This document shows positions 1 to 9,846 of a stretch of DNA of 64,000 bases, piece after piece. The notes beneath the pieces are model-generated. The model made no database searches. It was given only the letters and a program-made list of their open reading frames with translations, and was not told where the DNA came from. This stretch comes from Bradyrhizobium iriomotense (GTDB lineage: Bacteria; Pseudomonadota; Alphaproteobacteria; Rhizobiales; Xanthobacteraceae), in the NCBI RefSeq assembly GCF_018129405.1, contig NZ_JAFCLP010000003.1, forward strand, positions 248,001-312,000, written 5' to 3'. Numbering within the stretch: the stretch's first letter is position 1; the number at the start of each line of letters is the position of its first letter. The translations under genes and the position numbers were made by a program.

Positions 1-1
1 C

Positions 2-724
2 AGCGCGGTGTGGATCGCGATGACCGGGCAGATGGTGGTTTTGAACCGCAAGCTCGCCGATCACATCGAGCCCGGGCCGAAGGCCTACGACGTCAGCGGC
101 TGGCTCGCCGTGTCGCTGCCGATCCTGCTGGTCGAGAGTTTTTATTTGCTCCTGTCCTACACCGACGTGCTGGTGCTGCAGCAATTCCGTCCCTCCGACG
201 AGGTCGGCGTCTATTTCGCCGTAGTGAAGACGCTGGCGCTGGTCTCGTTCATCCACTACGCGATGTCGGCGACGACGGCGCATCGCTTCGCCGAATACAA
301 CGCCAGCGGCGACAAGGCGCGGCTGTCGGCCTATGTCGCGCACGCCATCAACTGGACGTTCTGGCCGTCGCTGGCGGCGACCATCGTGCTGCTTGCGCTC
401 GGCAAGCCGCTGCTGTGGCTGTTCGGGCCGCAATTCGTGGTCGGCTACGACATCATGCTCGTCGCCGCGATCGGCCTCGTGGTGCGCGCCGCGATTGGCC
501 CGGTCGAGCGCCTGCTCAACATGCTCGGCCAGCAGAAGATCTGCGCGCTGGCCTACGCGCTGGCCTTCGTGATGAACCTCGTGCTCTGCGTGATCCTGGT
601 GCCGCGCTTCGGCGGCCACGGCGCGGCGGCCGCCACCTCGATCTCGCTCACCTTCGAGACGGTGCTGCTGTTCTGGATCGTGCGGCAGCGGCTGGGACTG
701 CACGTGCTGGCGTTCGGTAAATAG
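2..724 (+). CDS. Polysaccharide flippase (Wzx/MATE-like), 5' truncated by window edge
   Basis: This is the C-terminal part of a polytopic membrane protein. The reading frame is open to the window edge, so the true start lies upstream and the GTG at 8 is only an internal codon. About 240 residues are visible, with at least five hydrophobic segments separated by short loops and the alternating helix pattern of the polysaccharide biosynthesis/MOP flippase superfamily (a C-terminal half with NMLGQQK followed by helix pairs). Such proteins flip lipid-linked saccharides across the inner membrane. There is no neighbouring glycan gene inside the window to name the substrate. The stop is TAG at 722-724. 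Confidence 0.7.
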   Translation, partial: SAVWIAMTGQMVVLNRKLADHIEPGPKAYDVSGWLAVSLPILLVESFYLLLSYTDVLVLQQFRPSDEVGVYFAVVKTLALVSFIHYAMSATTAHRFAEYNASGDKARLSAYVAHAINWTFWPSLAATIVLLALGKPLLWLFGPQFVVGYDIMLVAAIGLVVRAAIGPVERLLNMLGQQKICALAYALAFVMNLVLCVILVPRFGGHGAAAATSISLTFETVLLFWIVRQRLGLHVLAFGK

Positions 725-901
725 GTGCTGACGCCAGGAAACGGCTGTTTCGCGACACGCGGGCGATGGAGGCGAAACTCCTATCCGCTCACGGTCCGCA
801 GCATGATTTTTCTTATTCTACCCAAGTAGTTGCACATCAGGGAAACTTTATTCTACGTCATATTGCCCAACCGACGAGATAAACCTAAGATTCCCCAGAC
901 C

Positions 902-1726
902 ATGATCGATCCACTCTACGTCGCCTCCGGATTTGGCGTCGGCCTGCTTGTCGGGATGACCGGCGTAGGTGGCGGCTCGTTGATGACGCCGCTGCTGATC
1001 CTGCTGTTCGGCGTCCATCCCTCCACCGCCGTCGGCACCGACCTGCTCTATGCCGCCGCCACCAAGACTGGCGGCAGCTTCGTGCATGGCTGGTCGCGCA
1101 GCGTGCACTGGCCGGCGGTGCTGCGGCTCGCCTGCGGCAGCATTCCGGCGAGCGCCCTGACGCTGCTGGTGCTGTGGAAGCTCGATCTCAGAAGCGATAC
1201 CGAGCGCAGCCTCGTCAATCTGGTGCTGTGCTTTGCCCTGCTGCTGACCGCCACGTCGCTGATCTTCCGCAAGGCGATCATGGAGCGTTACCGCAGGACG
1301 CTGGAGCGGGTCGACGAACGCACCACGGCGATCGCGACCGTCATCACCGGGATCGTGCTCGGCGTGCTGGTGTCGATTTCGTCGGTCGGCGCCGGAGCCG
1401 TCGGCGTGACCGTGCTGCTGCTGCTCTACCCGCGCCTGCCGATGGCAACCATCGTCGGCTCCGACATCGCCCATGCCGTGCCGCTGACGCTGGTCGCCGG
1501 CGTCGGGCACTGGGCGCTCGGCGATGTCGACTGGGGCCTGATGGGCGTACTGCTGCTGGGCTCGCTGCCCGGCATCATCGTCGGCAGCTACAGCGCGACG
1601 CGCGTCCCCGAGACGGTGCTGCGCCTGACGCTTGCCAGCGTGCTGTTCGTGGTCGCCGGCAAGATCATGTTCGCGGAGCTGAATTTGTCGTCGGCCATCG
1701 TGACGGCGCTGGCCTGGACGCATTGA
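902..1726 (+). CDS. Sulfite exporter TauE/SafE family permease
   Basis: A 274-residue inner-membrane protein of the TauE/SafE (former DUF81) family, which moves sulfite, sulfoacetate or related organosulfur anions. About eight hydrophobic segments are seen. The family's two internal repeats are visible as glycine-rich helices: GLLVGMTGVGGGS near residue 15 and GVLVSISSVGAGAVG near residue 150. A TTG-initiated extension from 830 is possible, but the ATG at 902 begins exactly at the first helix, so I use it; no strong Shine-Dalgarno sequence precedes it. It lies 3 kb from the sulfate assimilation genes, which makes a sulfur role plausible, but it is not in their operon. Confidence 0.8.
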   Translation: MIDPLYVASGFGVGLLVGMTGVGGGSLMTPLLILLFGVHPSTAVGTDLLYAAATKTGGSFVHGWSRSVHWPAVLRLACGSIPASALTLLVLWKLDLRSDTERSLVNLVLCFALLLTATSLIFRKAIMERYRRTLERVDERTTAIATVITGIVLGVLVSISSVGAGAVGVTVLLLLYPRLPMATIVGSDIAHAVPLTLVAGVGHWALGDVDWGLMGVLLLGSLPGIIVGSYSATRVPETVLRLTLASVLFVVAGKIMFAELNLSSAIVTALAWTH

Positions 1727-1756
1727 GCGGGGAGCGACCGCCGCTCCACTCTTGCT

Positions 1757-1922
1757 GTCATCGCCCGGCTTGACCGGGCGATCCAGTACTCCGAGACGGT
1801 TGTGGTCTAGCCGATGAGCCGCGGCGTACTGGATGCCCCGCCTGCCGCCTACGCTAAAGCTTCGGCGCCCCTGGACCTCTACCCCGGCGAAGCCTTGGCG
1901 TAGCCGGGTCGCGGGGCATGAC
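1757..1922. repeat. Intergenic palindromic repeat, family E
   Basis: A 166-base non-coding element between convergent genes. It opens with GTCATCGCCCGGCTTGACCG, a near-perfect short hairpin, and closes with GCGGGGCATGAC, which mirrors its start. Inside, ATCCAGTAC (about 1791-1799) and GTACTGGAT (about 1826-1834) form a second inverted pair. The style (GTCATnCCGG ends, nested hairpins) is that of the abundant small repeats in Bradyrhizobium genomes. Only one copy is in the window, so the family assignment rests on that style. Confidence 0.6.
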
Positions 1923-1946
1923 CGAGAGTTATTCGGTCGACGCGTA

Positions 1947-2735
1947 CTACTCCGCGGTCCAGCCACCGTCGATCGAGAGGTTGGTGCCGGTGATCTGCGC
2001 GGCGTCGTCGCTGCACAGGAACAGCGCCAGCGCTGCGACCTGCTCGGAGGTGACGAACTCCTTGGTCGGCTGCGCGTCGAGCAGCACGTCGTTGATGACC
2101 TGTTCGCGCGTCAGGCCACGCGCCTTCATGGTGTCGGGGATCTGCTTCTCCACCAGCGGGGTCCAGACATAGCCGGGGCTGATGCAGTTGCAGGTGATCT
2201 TGTGGGTCGCGACCTCGAGCGCCACGGTCTTGGTCAGGCCGGCGATGCCGTGCTTGGCCGACACATAGGCGGACTTGAAGGGCGAGGCGACCAGCGAGTG
2301 CGCCGAGGCGGTGTTGATGATACGGCCCCAGCCCTTCTTCTTCATGCCGGGCACCGCGGCGCGGATGGCGTGGAAGGCCGATGACAGGTTGATCGCGATG
2401 ATCTGGTCCCACTTCTCGACCGGGAATTCCTCGATCGGCGAGACGAACTGGATGCCGGCATTGTTGACGAGGATGTCGACCGAGCCGAACGACTTCTCGC
2501 CGAGTGCGATCATCCCGGCGATCTCGGCGGGCTTGGTCATGTCGGCGGGCGAGTAGACCGCCTTGACGCCGAAGTCGGATTCGATCTTGGCGCGCTCCTT
2601 CTCGATGTCCTCCGGCGAGCCGAAGCCGTTGATGACGACGTTGGCGCCGGCCGCGGCAAAGCCGCGCGCGTAAGCGAGCCCGATGCCGCTGGTCGAACCG
2701 GTCACGACGGCGTTCTTGCCTGAGAGACTACCCAT
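1947..2735 (-). CDS. bdhA: 3-hydroxybutyrate dehydrogenase (SDR family)
   Basis: A 262-residue short-chain dehydrogenase that oxidises D-3-hydroxybutyrate to acetoacetate with NAD, the second step of polyhydroxybutyrate mobilisation. The cofactor motif TGSTSGIG is at residues 12-19, NNAG near 90, the catalytic Ser near 143 and the YVSAK Tyr-Lys pair near 156. The C-terminal SIDGGWTA is typical of bacterial BdhA. The start ATG is preceded by AAGGAGCGAAGAAC, a good ribosome site that lies inside the end of the upstream patatin-like gene. The two genes overlap by 8 bases and are probably translationally coupled. Confidence 0.92.
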   Translation of the reverse strand: MGSLSGKNAVVTGSTSGIGLAYARGFAAAGANVVINGFGSPEDIEKERAKIESDFGVKAVYSPADMTKPAEIAGMIALGEKSFGSVDILVNNAGIQFVSPIEEFPVEKWDQIIAINLSSAFHAIRAAVPGMKKKGWGRIINTASAHSLVASPFKSAYVSAKHGIAGLTKTVALEVATHKITCNCISPGYVWTPLVEKQIPDTMKARGLTREQVINDVLLDAQPTKEFVTSEQVAALALFLCSDDAAQITGTNLSIDGGWTAE

Positions 2736-3912
2736 GTTCTTCGCTCCTTTTTGGCGGGGGCGCGGTGACGTCCCCCGTGAGATCGTAGGTCACCATGGTC
2801 TCGCCGGACTGCGGCTGGTCGAGCCAGTCCTTGTGGCGCATCGACAGATGCACGTCGCGCACGCCGGCTTCCCAATGCTCGACCATGGCGACATGCGAGA
2901 AGTCATAGTCCTTGGACGAGGATTCGTAGTTCTTGCTGCGATAGATCAAATGCACCACCGTGACGGTGCTCTCACGAGATGCCTTGGCGAGGAATTCGAC
3001 GGAAGGGTCGTTCTTGAGATAATCGGGCAATTTGGAAATCAGGTCGCGCACGGCCCGGCGGGCATTGTGGATCTGCTTGTTCTTGTCGGTGTTCATCCGC
3101 GTGCGGCTGGAGAAGCGGATGTCCTTCTCGCGTTCGGTCGCCTCGAGCAGCGAATTTGGCAAATCGCCGCGCGCCGAGAACAGGTCGACCTGGAAGATCA
3201 GCATGTCACGCGCGAGCTCTGCGTCGAGCACGTAGTCGAGCGGGGTGTTGGAGGCGATGCCGCCGTCCCAATAATGCTCGCCGTCGATCACGACGGACGG
3301 AAAGCCCGGCGGCAGCGCGCCGGAGGCCATGATGTGCTCGGGGCCGATCTTCTTGCCGAGCTTCTTGAACTCGTAATTGTCGAAATATTTGAAGTTGCCG
3401 GAGGTGACGCCGACCGCGCCGACGGAGAAGCGCGTCTTGAGGTCGTTGATGCGGTCGAAATCGACCAGCCGCTCCAGCGTCTTCTTGAGCGGGGAGGTGT
3501 CGTAATAGCTTTCCGCCTCGGGATGGCCCGGCGGCCACATCGGCGCGGGCGGCACGCGCGGGACGAAGAAACCGGGCACGCCGAAGGTGGCGATCAGCGC
3601 GGCACTCGTCGAGTTGAACAGCTCGCGGCTGTGATCGCTCTTGCCGACCGGCTTCCACGGCACCGGCGCCGACACCATTTCCCAGAATTCCTTCAGCCGC
3701 TCGACGCGGGTGTGGCCCTCATTGCCGGCGATGATCGCGGCGTTGATCGCGCCGATGGAGATCCCGGCGACCCATTCCGGTTCGAAGCCGTAGCCGCACA
3801 GCGCCTGAAAGGCGCCGGCCTGATAGGAGCCGAGCGCGCCGCCGCCCTGCAGGACCAGGACGCGTTGCGCATTCGCGGGGACGCTGGCGGATTCCGGGCT
3901 ATGATCGGTCAT
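2728..3912 (-). CDS. Patatin-like phospholipase/esterase with C-terminal DUF3734-type region
   Basis: A 394-residue serine hydrolase. The patatin oxyanion loop GGGALGSYQAG is at about residues 24-34, the nucleophile elbow GISIG near 60 and the catalytic Asp in DGGIASNTP near 225, so the Ser-Asp dyad is intact. The 140 residues after the patatin domain match what is usually annotated DUF3734. The ATG at 3912 is chosen over an upstream ATG at 3999 because conserved sequence begins shortly after it. It overlaps bdhA and is the first gene of that pair. A role in storage-polymer or acyl-ester turnover is inferred only from that pairing. Confidence 0.85.
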   Translation of the reverse strand: MTDHSPESASVPANAQRVLVLQGGGALGSYQAGAFQALCGYGFEPEWVAGISIGAINAAIIAGNEGHTRVERLKEFWEMVSAPVPWKPVGKSDHSRELFNSTSAALIATFGVPGFFVPRVPPAPMWPPGHPEAESYYDTSPLKKTLERLVDFDRINDLKTRFSVGAVGVTSGNFKYFDNYEFKKLGKKIGPEHIMASGALPPGFPSVVIDGEHYWDGGIASNTPLDYVLDAELARDMLIFQVDLFSARGDLPNSLLEATEREKDIRFSSRTRMNTDKNKQIHNARRAVRDLISKLPDYLKNDPSVEFLAKASRESTVTVVHLIYRSKNYESSSKDYDFSHVAMVEHWEAGVRDVHLSMRHKDWLDQPQSGETMVTYDLTGDVTAPPPKRSEEHG

Positions 3913-4006
3913 GCGGGAACAATAGCATAAGGGAACAACAGCAAATGGCGCGCCACCGTGGCGACAGTCCGCCGCCGCGTCAATGCATCCGGGGATCAAG
4001 TCTGGC

Positions 4007-4510
4007 TTATCGGGGCTCGGTTGAGGCCAGGATCATGGTCCAGAACACCTTGTACTTGGTGCCCGGAGCATAGCTCGCCGCAATGCCCAATTTTGTGACA
4101 CCGCTCTTGAGCATGTTGGCGCGGTGCGGAGGCGAGTCGCGCCAGCCGGAAAACGCTTCCGCCAGCGTATGATAGCCGGCCGAGACGTTCTCGACCGCAG
4201 CCGTGGCCGGATAGCCGCCGGTGGCCAGGCGCTTGGCCAGCGGCGCGCGGACGTCGTGGTCCATCTTGTTGGCCGCCGCCATGGCCTGGGACTGGGATTC
4301 GGCGAGCCGCATCAGATCAGGGTCGATCACAACCGTGCCGAGCATGTTGTTCTGGCGGTATTGCGAAATCATCACCGCGGCGGCCTGCGCGTCGAGCTTG
4401 GCGCCCGGGACCGCCATGTCCGTATACATCGACGGCTGTTGGACCGGTGCTTCGTTGCCGGCACAGCCGGCGAGCAGCAAAATGATGAGAATTGCGGCCG
4501 CAGCGCGCAT
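4007..4510 (-). CDS. CAP/SCP-domain lipoprotein
   Basis: A 167-residue exported protein. A short hydrophobic N-terminus ends in a lipobox, LLLAGC, so the mature protein should start at that Cys and be membrane-anchored. The remainder is a bacterial CAP (SCP/PR-1-like) domain. Visible are the conserved His in MDHDVRAPLAKR, the Glu in VENVSAGYHT and the SPPHRANML motif. In-frame ATGs exist upstream (up to 4615), but starting at 4510 gives a proper signal peptide. The function of bacterial CAP proteins is mostly unknown. It follows cysA on the same strand, after a family D repeat, and is probably a separate unit. Confidence 0.85.
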   Translation of the reverse strand: MRAAAAILIILLLAGCAGNEAPVQQPSMYTDMAVPGAKLDAQAAAVMISQYRQNNMLGTVVIDPDLMRLAESQSQAMAAANKMDHDVRAPLAKRLATGGYPATAAVENVSAGYHTLAEAFSGWRDSPPHRANMLKSGVTKLGIAASYAPGTKYKVFWTMILASTEPR

Positions 4511-4590
4511 GAATCGAGGCCCCCAAATGAGGGGCCGTTGTTGCATACCAACCGTGGCTGAAAGGTGAATTTTGAGGAAAATCGACGCAA

Positions 4591-4670
4591 GTCGTTCCGG
4601 GGCGATGCGAAGCATCGAACCCGGAATCTCGAGATTCCGGGTCTGGTCCTTCGGACCATCCCGGAATGAC
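4591..4670. repeat. Intergenic palindromic repeat, family D copy 1
   Basis: An 80-base element with ends GTCGTTCCGGGG and CCCGGAATGAC. Its core CCCGGAATCTCGAGATTCCGGG is a perfect 22-base palindrome, flanked by smaller hairpins (GATGCGAAGCATC and GGTCCTTCGGACC). It begins 8 bases from the stop codon of cysA and may end its transcript. A second copy is at 37791-37880. Confidence 0.8.
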
Positions 4671-4678
4671 AGCCTCTC

Positions 4679-5702
<1,024 letters not shown>

Positions 5703-5713
<11 letters not shown>

Positions 5714-6614
5714 TTGCGTCTTCTCCTTCGTCGAGATGACGTTCGAGAACGGTTTTTGCGATCAGCGTGATCAGCGCCAGCATCGCGAGCAGTGAGGCGA
5801 TCGCGAAGGCGGCGACGAACTGGTACTCGTTGTAGAGGATCTCGACCAGCAGCGGCATGGTGTTGGTCTCGCCGCGGATGTGGCCGGAGACGACCGAGAC
5901 CGCGCCGAACTCGCCCATCGCACGCGCATTGCAGAGCAGGACGCCGTAGAGCACGCCCCATTTGATGTTGGGCAGCGTGACGCGGAAGAAGGTCTGCAGG
6001 CCCGAGGCGCCGAGCGAGATCGCCGCCTCCTCCTCCTGCGTACCCTGCTCCTGCATCAGCGGGATCAGCGCGCGCGCCACGAACGGGAACGTCACGAAGG
6101 TGGTCGCGAGCGCGATGCCCGGCACCGCGAACAGGATCTGGATGTCGTGATCCCTGAGCCAGTTGCCGAAATAGCCTTGCGCGCCGAACAGCAGCACGAA
6201 GACGAGGCCCGAGATCACCGGGCTCACGGAGAACGGCAGATCGATCAGCGTGATCAGGAAGGTCTTGCCCCTGAACTCGAACTTGGCGATGGCCCAGGCG
6301 GCGACGAGGCCGAACACGAGATTGAGGCCGACCGAGATCGCCGCGACGATCAACGTCAGCTTGATCGCCGCCATCGCCTCCGGCTCGGCGAGCGCGGCGA
6401 GATAGGCGAGGATACCGCGCGAAAACGCCTGCGCGAACACGACAACCAGCGGCAGCACGACGAAGACGGTGAGGAACATGATCGCCAGCGTGATGATGGC
6501 GATGCGCACCGCGCGCGGCTCGGTGCGGAGGTTGTCGCGCGCGGCCGCCGCATGCGCGCGCGCCTTGGCATCGGAAGCCTGGAGCGACACGGTGTCTGCG
6601 ATCTGCATCGTCAT
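5703..6614 (-). CDS. cysW: Sulfate ABC transporter permease CysW
   Basis: A 303-residue inner-membrane permease with about six helices and the EAA loop ([21 protein letters not shown]) that docks the ATPase. It is the CysW partner of the CysT/CysW heterodimer. The ATG at 6614 is preferred over an upstream in-frame start because the upstream stretch is low-complexity sequence read out of frame from cysT. It overlaps cysA by 11 bases and follows cysT with a 10-base gap. The N-terminal 45 residues are a polar, Ala-rich cytoplasmic extension. Confidence 0.93.
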
Positions 6615-6624
6615 CGCATCCCCC

Positions 6625-7461
6625 TCAGCGCGCCGGAATCCGGCTCTGCGCCCAGCGCTGGAGCCGGTTGACGGCGAAGATGACGACGAAGGAGACGACA
6701 AGCATGACCACCGCGATGGCGGTCGCATCGGCATAGCGGAATTCGGAGAGCCGGATCACGATCAAGAGCGGCGCGATCTCGGAGACGTTGGGCAGATTGC
6801 CGGCGATGAAGATCACCGAGCCGTATTCGCCGACGGCGCGGGCGAAAGCGAGCGCGAGGCCCGTCAGCAACGCCGGCGCCAGCGAGGGCAGGATCACGCG
6901 AATGATGGTCTGCCAGCGGCTGGCCCCCAGGCTGCCCGCGGCCTCCTCGATCTCGGGGTCGAGATCCTGGAGCACCGGCTGCACCGTGCGCACCACGAAG
7001 GGGATGCCGATAAAGATCATGGCGACGAAGATGCCGACCGGCGTGAACGCCACCTTGATGCCGAGCGCGGCGAGCGGCGCCCCCAGCCAGCCCTTCTCGG
7101 CGAACAGCGCGGTCAGCGCGACGCCGGCCACCGCCGTCGGCAGCGCGAACGGCACGTCGACGATGGCATCGAAGATGCGCCGGCCGGGAAAGCGGTAGCG
7201 CACCAGCGCCCAGACGATGATGCTGCCCATCACCAGATTGACGCAGGCCGCCGCAAAGGCGAGCCCGAAGGAGACCCGGAGCGCGTTCAGGGTGCGGCGG
7301 CTGGAGAGGATGGCCCAGAACTGTTCCGGGCTCAGCTCGAGCGTGCGCAGGAAGAGGCCGGCGAGTGGAATCAGGATAATGACGGACAGCCAGGAAAGCG
7401 TCAGTCCCATCGTGAGACCGAAGCCCGGCAATGTCCGGCGTTGTGCTGCGAGTGCGCTCAC
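6625..7461 (-). CDS. cysT: Sulfate ABC transporter permease CysT (CysU)
   Basis: A 278-residue permease with six predicted helices and the coupling loop [21 protein letters not shown]. The [17 protein letters not shown] segment is characteristic of CysT. It pairs with CysW to form the sulfate channel. It lies 37 bases after the substrate-binding protein gene on the same strand and is surely cotranscribed with it. Confidence 0.94.
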   Translation of the reverse strand: MSALAAQRRTLPGFGLTMGLTLSWLSVIILIPLAGLFLRTLELSPEQFWAILSSRRTLNALRVSFGLAFAAACVNLVMGSIIVWALVRYRFPGRRIFDAIVDVPFALPTAVAGVALTALFAEKGWLGAPLAALGIKVAFTPVGIFVAMIFIGIPFVVRTVQPVLQDLDPEIEEAAGSLGASRWQTIIRVILPSLAPALLTGLALAFARAVGEYGSVIFIAGNLPNVSEIAPLLIVIRLSEFRYADATAIAVVMLVVSFVVIFAVNRLQRWAQSRIPAR

Positions 7462-7498
7462 CAGGCCCCCTGCTAAAGCCTCCTACGACGGCGCCCGA

Positions 7499-8500
7499 TC
7501 AGTTCTTGTAAATCTGATCGAAAACGCCGCCGTCGGCAAAATGTTCCTTCTGCGCCTTGGTCCAGCCGCCGAAGACGTCGTCGATCGTGAACAGCTCGAC
7601 CTTCGCGAAGGAGTTTTCGTACTTTTTCGCGATCTCGGCATCGCGCGGACGGTAGAAGTTGCGCGCGGCGATCTCCTGGCCTTCCTTGGTGTACCAGTAC
7701 TGAAGGTAGGCGTCGGCGGCGTTGCGCGTGCCCTTCTTGTCGGCAACCTTGTCCACGATCGCGACCGGCGGCTCGGCGAGGATCGACTGCGGCGGCGCCA
7801 CGATCTGGAATTTTTCGGGACCGAACTCCTTGAGCGCGAGATAGGCCTCGTTCTCCCAGGCGAGCAGCACGTCGCCGACGCCGCGCTCCACGAAGGTCAC
7901 GGTGGCGCCGCGCGCGCCGGTATCCAGCACCGGAACCTGCTGGTAGAGTTTTCCGATGAAGTCCTTGGCCTTGTCGGCCGAGCCGTACTTCTTCTGCGCA
8001 AAGCCCCAGGCGGCGAGATAATTCCAGCGCGCCCCGCCCGAGGTCTTCGGGTTCGGGGTGATCACGGCGACACCCGACTTGAGCAGGTCGTCCCAGTCCT
8101 TGATGCCCTTGGGATTGCCCTTGCGGACCAGGAAGACGATGGTCGAGGTGTAGGGTGATGAATTCTGCGGCAACCGCTTCTGCCAGTCGGCTGCGGTGAG
8201 GCCCTTGCCGGCGATGGCGTCGATGTCATAGGCGAGCGCCAGCGTCACCACGTCGGCTTGCAAGCCGTCGATAACGCTACGCGCCTGCGACCCGCTGCCG
8301 CCATGCGACTGCTTGATCTCGACGCTCTTGCCGGTCTCCTTCTGATAGGCGGTCGCGAATGCCTTGTTGAACTCACCATAGAGTTCACGCGTCGGATCGT
8401 ACGACACGTTCAAAAGATTGATGTCAGCGGCGAGAGCCGAGCTTGCCCAAAGCAATCCTGCCGCGAGCGGAACGATACGGCGCATCATGTCCATCTCCAT
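7499..8500 (-). CDS. cysP: Sulfate ABC transporter periplasmic substrate-binding protein
   Basis: A 333-residue secreted binding protein. A Sec signal peptide ends near ASSALA, followed by the family's first strand [31 protein letters not shown] contacts sulfate in homologues. Four closely spaced start codons (8500, 8494, 8488, 8485) follow GAGGTGAATGGAG, so the exact start is uncertain by up to five residues. Whether it prefers sulfate (Sbp) or thiosulfate (CysP) cannot be told by eye. It begins the transporter half of the cys cluster, 108 bases after cysH. Confidence 0.9.
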   Translation of the reverse strand: MEMDMMRRIVPLAAGLLWASSALAADINLLNVSYDPTRELYGEFNKAFATAYQKETGKSVEIKQSHGGSGSQARSVIDGLQADVVTLALAYDIDAIAGKGLTAADWQKRLPQNSSPYTSTIVFLVRKGNPKGIKDWDDLLKSGVAVITPNPKTSGGARWNYLAAWGFAQKKYGSADKAKDFIGKLYQQVPVLDTGARGATVTFVERGVGDVLLAWENEAYLALKEFGPEKFQIVAPPQSILAEPPVAIVDKVADKKGTRNAADAYLQYWYTKEGQEIAARNFYRPRDAEIAKKYENSFAKVELFTIDDVFGGWTKAQKEHFADGGVFDQIYKN

Positions 8501-8608
8501 TCACCTCGACGACATCGGCGTCATCGATGGCAGGCATAACTCGGGGCGAAACGCTCTTAAGTCAACGGAACCGGATTTTCTTGTTCGCAGCCTGGCAGCT
8601 CAGCTGTG

Positions 8609-9334
8609 CTACGAAATCTTCATCGTGTGGATGCCGCATTCTGTCTTCGCCCGGCCGCGCCAGCGACCGGCGCGCGCATCCTCGCCCTCGGCCGCTCTGC
8701 TGGTGCAAGGCATACACCCAACCGACAGGAAACCGGAGGCAGCCAGCGGATGACGCGGCAATTTGGCGCGGACGAAGATCGCCTCGAGCTCCTCGCGCGA
8801 GACATTGGCGAAGGGATTGAACTTCAGCCGCGCGCCGTCGTCCTCGACAACGGGAATATCGGCGCGCACATTGCCCTGAAAGCGCTTGCGGCCGTTGAGC
8901 CAGGCGTCGAACGGCTTCAGCGCGCGCGCCAGCGGTTCGACCTTGCGGATGCGGCAGCAGGCATCGGGATCGGAGAACCAGAGGTCGCGGTCGGGATCTT
9001 CACGCGACAGCGACTCCTCGGCCGGCTTGATCGAGCGAACATCCTTGAGACCCAGCGCCGCGATCAGCGTGTCGCGATAGGCCAGCGTCTCCTCGAACAG
9101 CCATCCGGTATCGAGGAAGATCACGGGGATCGCAGGATCGACATCCACCATCACCTTCAAGAGCGTCGCCGATTCCGTGCCGAAGGAGGACACGAGCGCA
9201 AGCTTCTCGCGCCCGACCGTCTTCAGCGCCGCGGCAATGACCTCCGCGGGCGACGCATCGCGCAGGGCGCGATCGAGCTCCGCCGCCGAAGGCAACGCAG
9301 ACACGGACGAAACCTGAGGCGCGATCGCGTTCAC
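8609..9334 (-). CDS. cysH: Assimilatory adenylylsulfate (APS) reductase
   Basis: A 241-residue thioredoxin-dependent reductase making sulfite from activated sulfate. The iron-sulfur cysteines Cys126-Cys127 and Cys207-x-x-Cys210 are present. They mark the [4Fe-4S] type that uses APS directly, rather than the cluster-free PAPS enzyme of enterobacteria. The catalytic Cys233 is in KTECGIH. The PP-loop-like SSFGTES is at 49-55. The start overlaps the stop of the DUF934 gene by 4 bases. If it acts on APS, the CysC domain of CysNC must serve PAPS for sulfation rather than reduction. Confidence 0.94.
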   Translation of the reverse strand: MNAIAPQVSSVSALPSAAELDRALRDASPAEVIAAALKTVGREKLALVSSFGTESATLLKVMVDVDPAIPVIFLDTGWLFEETLAYRDTLIAALGLKDVRSIKPAEESLSREDPDRDLWFSDPDACCRIRKVEPLARALKPFDAWLNGRKRFQGNVRADIPVVEDDGARLKFNPFANVSREELEAIFVRAKLPRHPLAASGFLSVGCMPCTSRAAEGEDARAGRWRGRAKTECGIHTMKIS

Positions 9335-9846
9335 GTGCCGACACCTTCGGAGTGACGCAGCTGCATGCGCCGGTGCAGCGCCGTGATGCGACCGTCACCT
9401 GTCGGCTGATAGAACACCGAATAGCGCTTCGCGGTCTGCATGAAGGCTTCCGCGTCGGCCTGCTTCTTGACCTCGAAAGAATCGAAACCGGCACGCAGCA
9501 TGAAGACGAACTGGTCGCGCAGCACCTGCCCCGTCGCGCGCAGCTCGCCGCGATAATTGTAGCGCTCGCGCAGCAGCCGCGCCTGGCTGTAAGCGCGCCC
9601 GTCCCGGAAGGTCGGGAACACCAGCGCGACCGCGGCGATCTTGCCGAGATACGGCACGAGCTCGGCGATGTCGCGATTGTTCGGCCAGATCACGCCGACC
9701 TTGCCGGCGCGCTTGAGCAAGCCTTCGGCTTCGCCGAGGAAGCGCTCGGCCGGCACCAGGATGTCGCCGCCCTCGGGCAGCGGTGTGTCGACGGCGAGCT
9801 TGACGAAGCTGTCGTCGACGATCTTTCCGCCGTTAACGAGTGGCAT
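9331..9846 (-). CDS. DUF934 protein of the sulfite reductase operon
   Basis: A 171-residue protein of the DUF934 family, found next to cysH and cysI in many proteobacteria. It has no known catalytic motif. The conserved core includes WPNNRDIAELVPYLGKI and FPTFRDGRAYSQARLLRERY, the latter typical of the family. The ATG at 9846 gives a 14-base overlap with cysI, and it overlaps cysH by 4 bases, so translation of the three genes is coupled. A role in sulfite reduction is inferred from this invariant placement; the biochemical role is not established. Confidence 0.9.
   Translation of the reverse strand: MPLVNGGKIVDDSFVKLAVDTPLPEGGDILVPAERFLGEAEGLLKRAGKVGVIWPNNRDIAELVPYLGKIAAVALVFPTFRDGRAYSQARLLRERYNYRGELRATGQVLRDQFVFMLRAGFDSFEVKKQADAEAFMQTAKRYSVFYQPTGDGRITALHRRMQLRHSEGVGT

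Noticed and set aside
848-1966. 372-codon minus-strand frame across the TauE/SafE gene
   Set aside because: Gln/Arg/His-rich, no membrane helices, runs through the family E repeat; the plus-strand permease is clearly real.
8566-8590. GGAAC upstream of the cysP gene as an EcfG promoter
   Set aside because: No CGTT at 16-17 bases spacing, and the orientation is away from the gene.
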